The translations under genes were made by a program, and so were the position numbers. A stretch of 64,000 bases of DNA from Prostheceraeus crozeri (taxonomy: Eukaryota; Platyhelminthes; Polycladida; Euryleptidae): NCBI GenBank assembly GCA_907163375.1, contig CAJQUW010007290.1, positions 62,001 through 126,000 on the forward strand, in the 5' to 3' direction. The notes under the pieces were generated by a model. The model saw only the letters and a program-made list of their open reading frames with translations, ran no database searches and was not told where the DNA came from. Shown here in pieces: positions 59,901 through 64,000 of this stretch. Position 1 is the stretch's first letter, and every line of letters begins with the position of its first letter.

Positions 59901-62900
59901 TTCAAAAAAAGTCTTGGTGAGGTCTTGGTACTTGTAAATTCTAACTTCGGACAAATACGAGTAAGCCTATACGTGTTTAGTGGAAACCTGCAATGGTACA
60001 TAGTGCTTAAGTTCAAAAAAAATCTTCGTGAGGTCTTGGTACTTGTGAATTCTAATTTAGGAAAAATACGAGTAGGCCTATACGTGTTTAGTGGAAACCT
60101 GCAATGGTACATAGTGCTTAAGTTCAAAAGAAATCTTCGTGAGGTCTTGGTACTTGTGAATTCTAACTTAGGACAAATACGAGTAGGCCTATACCTATAT
60201 AGTTGCCACCTGCAATTGTACATAGTGCTTAAGTTCACAAAAAATTTTGGTGAAGTCTTGGTACTTGTGAATTCTAACTTAGGAAAATATGAGTAGGCCT
60301 ATACGTATATAGTGGCCACCTGCAATTATACATAGTGCTTTAGTTCAAAAGAAGTCTTGGTGAGGTCTTGGTACTTGTGAATTCTAACTAAGGAAAATAC
60401 GAGTAGGCCTATAAGTGTTTAGTGGAAACCTGCAATGGTACATAGTGCTTAAGTTCAAAAAAAATCTTCACGAGGTCTTGGTACTTGTGAATTCTAACTT
60501 AGGACAAATACGAGTAGGCCTATACGTGTTTAGTGGCCACCTGCAATTGTACATAGTGCTAAAGTTAAAAAAAAATCTTCGTGAGGGCTTGGCACTTGTG
60601 AATTCTAACTTAGGACAATAACGAGTAGGCCTATACGTATATATAGTGGCCACCTGCAATTGTACATAGTGCATAAGTTCAAAAAATCTTCGTGAGGTCT
60701 TGGTACTTGTCAGTTCTAACTTAGGACAAATACGAGTAGGCCTATACAAATATAGTGGCCACCTGCAATTGTAGATGGTGCTTAAGTTCAAAAAAAATCT
60801 TCGTGAGGTTTTGGTACTTGTGAATTCTAACTTAGGAAAATGCAAGTAGGCCTATACGTGTTTAGTGGAACCCTGCAATGGTACATAGTGCTTAAGTTCA
60901 AAATAAATCTTTGTGAGGTCTTGTTACTTGTGAATTCTAACTTAGGACAAATACGAGTAGGCCTATACGTGTTTAGTTGAAACCTGCAATGGTACATAGT
61001 GCTTAAGCTCAAAAAAAATCTTCGCGAGGTCTTGGTTATTGTGAATTCTAACTTAGGACAAATACGAGTAGGCCTATACGTGTTTAGTGGAAACCTGCAA
61101 TGGTACATAGTGCTTAAGTTCAAAAGAAATCTTCGTTAGGTCTTGGTACTTGTGAATTCTAACTTAGGACAAATACGAGTAGACCTATACGTGTTTAGTG
61201 GCCACCTGCAATGGTACACAGTGCTTAAGTTCAAAAAAATCTTCGTGAGGTCTTGGTACTTGTGAATTCTAACTTAGGACAAATACGAGTAGGCCTATGC
61301 GTATATATAGTGGCCACCTCCAATTGTACATAGTGGTTAAGTTCAAAAAAAATCTTCGTGAGGTCTTGGTACTTGTGAATTCTAACTCAGGACAAATACG
61401 AGTAGGCCTATACGTATATATAGTGGCCACCTGCAATTGTACATAGTGCATAAGTTCAAAAAAAATCTTCGTGAGGTCTTGGTACTTGTCAGTTCTAACT
61501 TAGGACAAATACGAGTAGGCCTATACGTATATAGTGGCCACCTGCAATTGTACATGGTGCTTAAGTTCAAAAAAAATCTTCGTGAGGTCTTGGTACTTGT
61601 GAATTCTAATTTAGGACAAATACGAGTAGGCCTATACGTGTTTAGTGGAAACCTGCAATGGTACATAGTGCTTAAGTTCAAAAAAAATCTTTGTGAGGTC
61701 TTGGTACTTGTGAATTCTAACTTAGGAAAATACGAGTAGGCCTATACGTGTTTAGTGGAAACCTGCAATGGTACATAGTGCTTAAGTTCAAAAAAATCTT
61801 CGTGAGGTCTTGGTACTTGTGAATTCTAATTTAGGACAAATACGAGTAGGCCTATACGTGTTTAGTGGAAACCTGCAATGGTACATAGTGCTTAAGTTCA
61901 AAAAAAATCTTCGTGAGGTCTTGGTACTTGTGAATTCTAACTTCGGACAAATACGAGTAGGCCTATACGTATATAGTGGCCACCTGCAATGGTACATAGT
62001 GCTTAAGTTCAAATAAATCTTCGTTAGGTCTTGGTACTTGTGAATTCTAGCTTAGGACAAATACGAGTAGGCCTATACGTGTTTAGTGGAAACCTGCAAT
62101 TGTACATAGTGCTTAAGTTCAAAAAAAATCTTCGTGAGGTCTTGGTACTTGTGAATTCTAACTTAGGACAAATACGAGTAGGCCTATACGTGTTTAGTGG
62201 CCACCTGCAATTGTACATAGTGCTCAAGTTAAAAAAAAATCTTCGTGAGGTCTTGGTACTTGTGAATTCTAACTTAGGACAAATACGAGTAGGCCTATAC
62301 GTGTTTAGTGGCCACCTGCAATTATACATAGTGCTTAAGTTCAAAAAAAGTCTTCGTGAGGTCTTGGTACTTGTGAATTCTAACTTAGGAAAATACGAGT
62401 AGGCCTATACGTGTTTAGTGGAAACCTGCAATGGTACATAGTGCTTAAGTTCAAAAAAAAATCTTCGTGAGGTCTTGGTACTTGTGAATTCTAACTTAGG
62501 ACAAATACGAGTAGGCCTATACGTGTTTAGTGGCCACCTGCAATTGTACATAGTGCTCAAGTTAAAAAAAAATCTTCGTGAGGTCTTGGTACTTGTGAAT
62601 TCTAACTTAGGAAAATACGAGTAGGCCTATAGGTGTTTAGTGGAAACCTGCAATGGTACATAGTGCTTAAGTTCAAAAAAAATCTTCGTGAGGTCTTGGT
62701 ACTTGTGAATTCTAATTTAGGAAAATTGCGAGTAGGCCTATACGTGTTTAGTGGAAACCTGCAATGGTACATAGTGCTTAAGTTCAAAAAAAATCTTCGT
62801 GAGGTCTTGGTACTCGTGAATTCTAACTTCGGAAAATTACGAGTAGGTCTATACGTGTTTAGTGGCCACCTGCAATTGTACATAGTGCTTAAGTTCAAAA

Positions 62901-63228
62901 AAAAATTTCGTGAGGTCTTGGTACTTGTGAATTCTAACTTAGGACAAATACGAGTAGGCCTATACGTGTTTAGTGGCCACCTGCAATTGTACATGGTGCT
63001 CAAGTTAAAAAAAAATCTTCGTGAGGTCTTGTTACTTGTGAATTCTAACTTAGGACAAATACGAGTAGGCCTATACGGGCTTAGTTGAAACCTGCAATGG
63101 TACATAGTGCTAAAGCTGAAAAAAAAATCTTCGCGAGGTCTTGGTTATTGTGAATTCTAACTTAGGACAAATACGAGTAGACCTATACGTATATATAGTG
63201 GCGACCTGCAATTGTACATAGTGCTTAA
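47905..63228. repeat. Satellite array, ~110-111-bp monomer, ~138 copies
   Basis: Conserved words per monomer: GTGCTTAAGTTC, AAATCTTCGTGAGG, TCTTGGTACTTGTGAATTC, GAGTAGGCCTATACG, CCTGCAATGGTACATAG. In the clean part, consecutive CTTAAGTTC words lie at 61671, 61781, 61891 and 62002 (110, 110, 111 bp). Two main variants differ before CCTGCAAT: GTGTTTAGTGGAAA with TGG, and GTATATAGTGGCCA with TTG. Marked variants recur at roughly 1.05-1.2 and 2.2-2.4 kb, indicating higher-order repeats of about 10 and 20 monomers. Because 111 is a multiple of three, both strands show long spurious frames with a 37-residue period. Left of about 58.6 kb most monomers are riddled with single-base indels. Confidence 0.95.
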
Positions 63229-63360
63229 CCCTTTAAACCCCACAAGTAACTGAGAGATAATTTTCTACTTTTTATAGCATAATTCTTGTTGCTTTTGGTC
63301 AATAGAAAGATATCTATATCATCATTGCATAATTAATTTATATAATACCCACACCAGACT

Positions 63361-63376
63361 GGGACACCGGTGTCCC
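63361..63376. repeat. 16-bp perfect palindrome inside the piggyBac end
   Basis: GGGACACCGGTGTCCC, about 130 bp from the terminus. Subterminal inverted repeats are common transposase-binding sites in this superfamily; that role here is inferred. Confidence 0.7.
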
Positions 63377-63501
63377 TCTGGGGCTCAAGTGAAGAAATAT
63401 TATTAAATTTGAACAAATTTATTTGCAATCTCTGTTGATGACAAAGCAACATATAGTTACCAAGCTAAATAATAACTTTTGGAAAACACTAATAACGTCT
63501 T

Positions 63502-63879
63502 TTACGAATGGATATCGAGAAAACAGTTTCTTTCTTTCAAGAGACACAACGACACATCACAAGAAGTGCACTTTACGAAAGTGCGTTGTTCAATTGACTG
63601 TTTTGAACATTGAACACAGCGGCGTCTCGCATTGTTAAACGTGGGCAAATGCACTGCTTGACTGACATTGCTTGGTCTTCTTTTAATGAGAATATTGCTG
63701 CGACTTTGAGGAAAATTTCTCTTTCGAGACGAGAAATTTCTTGTGAGGCCATCAGAAATCGCCTCCTTGAACTGTAATAATGTCAGTTGTCTTGGGAATC
63801 GTTGATTGTATATCAAGTTTGATATGGTGCATCGGATTGACAAGTTCCTCTTTCGATCGATGGTCCCCTGCATTTCCAT
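63502..63879 (-). pseudogene. piggyBac-like transposase, C-terminal fragment
   Basis: 125 codons ending at 63502. The last 40 residues carry the cysteine-rich C-terminal finger of piggyBac transposases: RRRCVQC (C88, C91), KCTSC (C104, C107), DVSLC (C112), then NCF (C119) and H124 just before the stop. The preceding Arg/Ser-rich linker is also typical. The DDD catalytic core, normally several hundred residues upstream, is not in the window; the same frame has a TGA just upstream of the first ATG (63879). So this is either a broken copy or the upstream part is in another frame or exon beyond 64000. Confidence 0.72.
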
Positions 63880-64000
63880 TTGAATTCACGCTTCACATTC
63901 TCGCTCTCGATATTTTTCTACATTTTCCTGTACATGTATGACAGCTTCTAATCCTCTTTCCAGTGCATGATCAGTAGGCCTATTTGATCCTTCTATTTCT

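Larger units (their letters stand above)
63229..64000 (-). mobile_element. 3' end of a piggyBac-like transposon, continues past the window
   Basis: The satellite stops at TTAA (63225-63228), part of the monomer word GTGCTTAAG. New sequence begins CCCTTTAAACCC. TTAA targets and CCC(T)-type termini are characteristic of piggyBac elements. The transposase-like C-terminus at 63502-63879 points toward this end, as expected for its 3' end. The other end would lie beyond 64000. Confidence 0.7.

Noticed and set aside
49637..63105. Many frames with repeats such as RPTRICPKLEFTSTKTS
   Set aside because: The satellite monomer is close to 111 bp (37 codons), so any stop-free frame repeats. Both strands are open at once, as expected for non-coding satellite.
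58700..63225. Regularly spaced repeats as a possible CRISPR array
   Set aside because: There are no unique spacers; the whole 110-bp unit repeats head-to-tail in animal DNA.

Overview
This is animal (metazoan) nuclear DNA. It is AT-rich and mostly non-coding on the left, with miniature inverted-repeat transposons, a THAP/P-element-like transposase remnant, a piggyBac fragment, introns with GT..AG borders, TATA boxes and AATAAA signals. The palindrome TAGGCCTA and CATGTACATG-type motifs recur, as they often do in marine invertebrate genomes. I cannot name the species. No cellular housekeeping gene was recognised.

1-30 kb: gene-poor DNA. It holds four MITE-like elements (3341-4240, 7132-7855, 25791-26308, 29063-30044), a broken THAP transposase (13.8-14.7 kb, minus strand) and one convincing small secreted-protein ORF (24281-24823). 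30.4-32.1 kb: a GC-rich minisatellite, then five ~293-bp tandem units of two alternating types, closed by a fold-back repeat.

32.2-45.4 kb is the main interest: a compact virus-like (polinton/adintovirus-like) element. In order: TATA promoter and spliced leader; a zinc-finger/coiled-coil protein (+); duplicated short ORFs and a small acidic ORF (+); a 131-aa unknown (-); a spliced gene for a C2H2 protein running into a protein-primed family B DNA polymerase (+); two tandem paralogous genes of a conserved 'GEWEVG' protein family (-); two tandem PC4-like ssDNA-binding-type ORFs and a TATA-binding-protein-like ORF (+); and an adenain-type cysteine protease (-). Polymerase and protease point to a protein-primed DNA virus or transposon. 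TBP-like and PC4-like proteins beside TATA promoters suggest the element carries part of its own promoter-recognition machinery. I see no integrase, packaging ATPase or canonical major capsid gene. Several genes carry frameshifts or in-frame TAA/TAG stops, so the copy is decayed, poorly sequenced, or both.

45.4-47.9 kb: a T/A-rich tract, then a bizarre ~1.7-kb A/C-only tract, possibly an assembly artefact. 47.9-63.2 kb: a ~15-kb satellite of ~110-111-bp monomers with higher-order structure, very indel-rich on the left and clean on the right. 63.2-64.0 kb: the 3' end of a piggyBac-like transposon inserted at a TTAA inside a satellite monomer.
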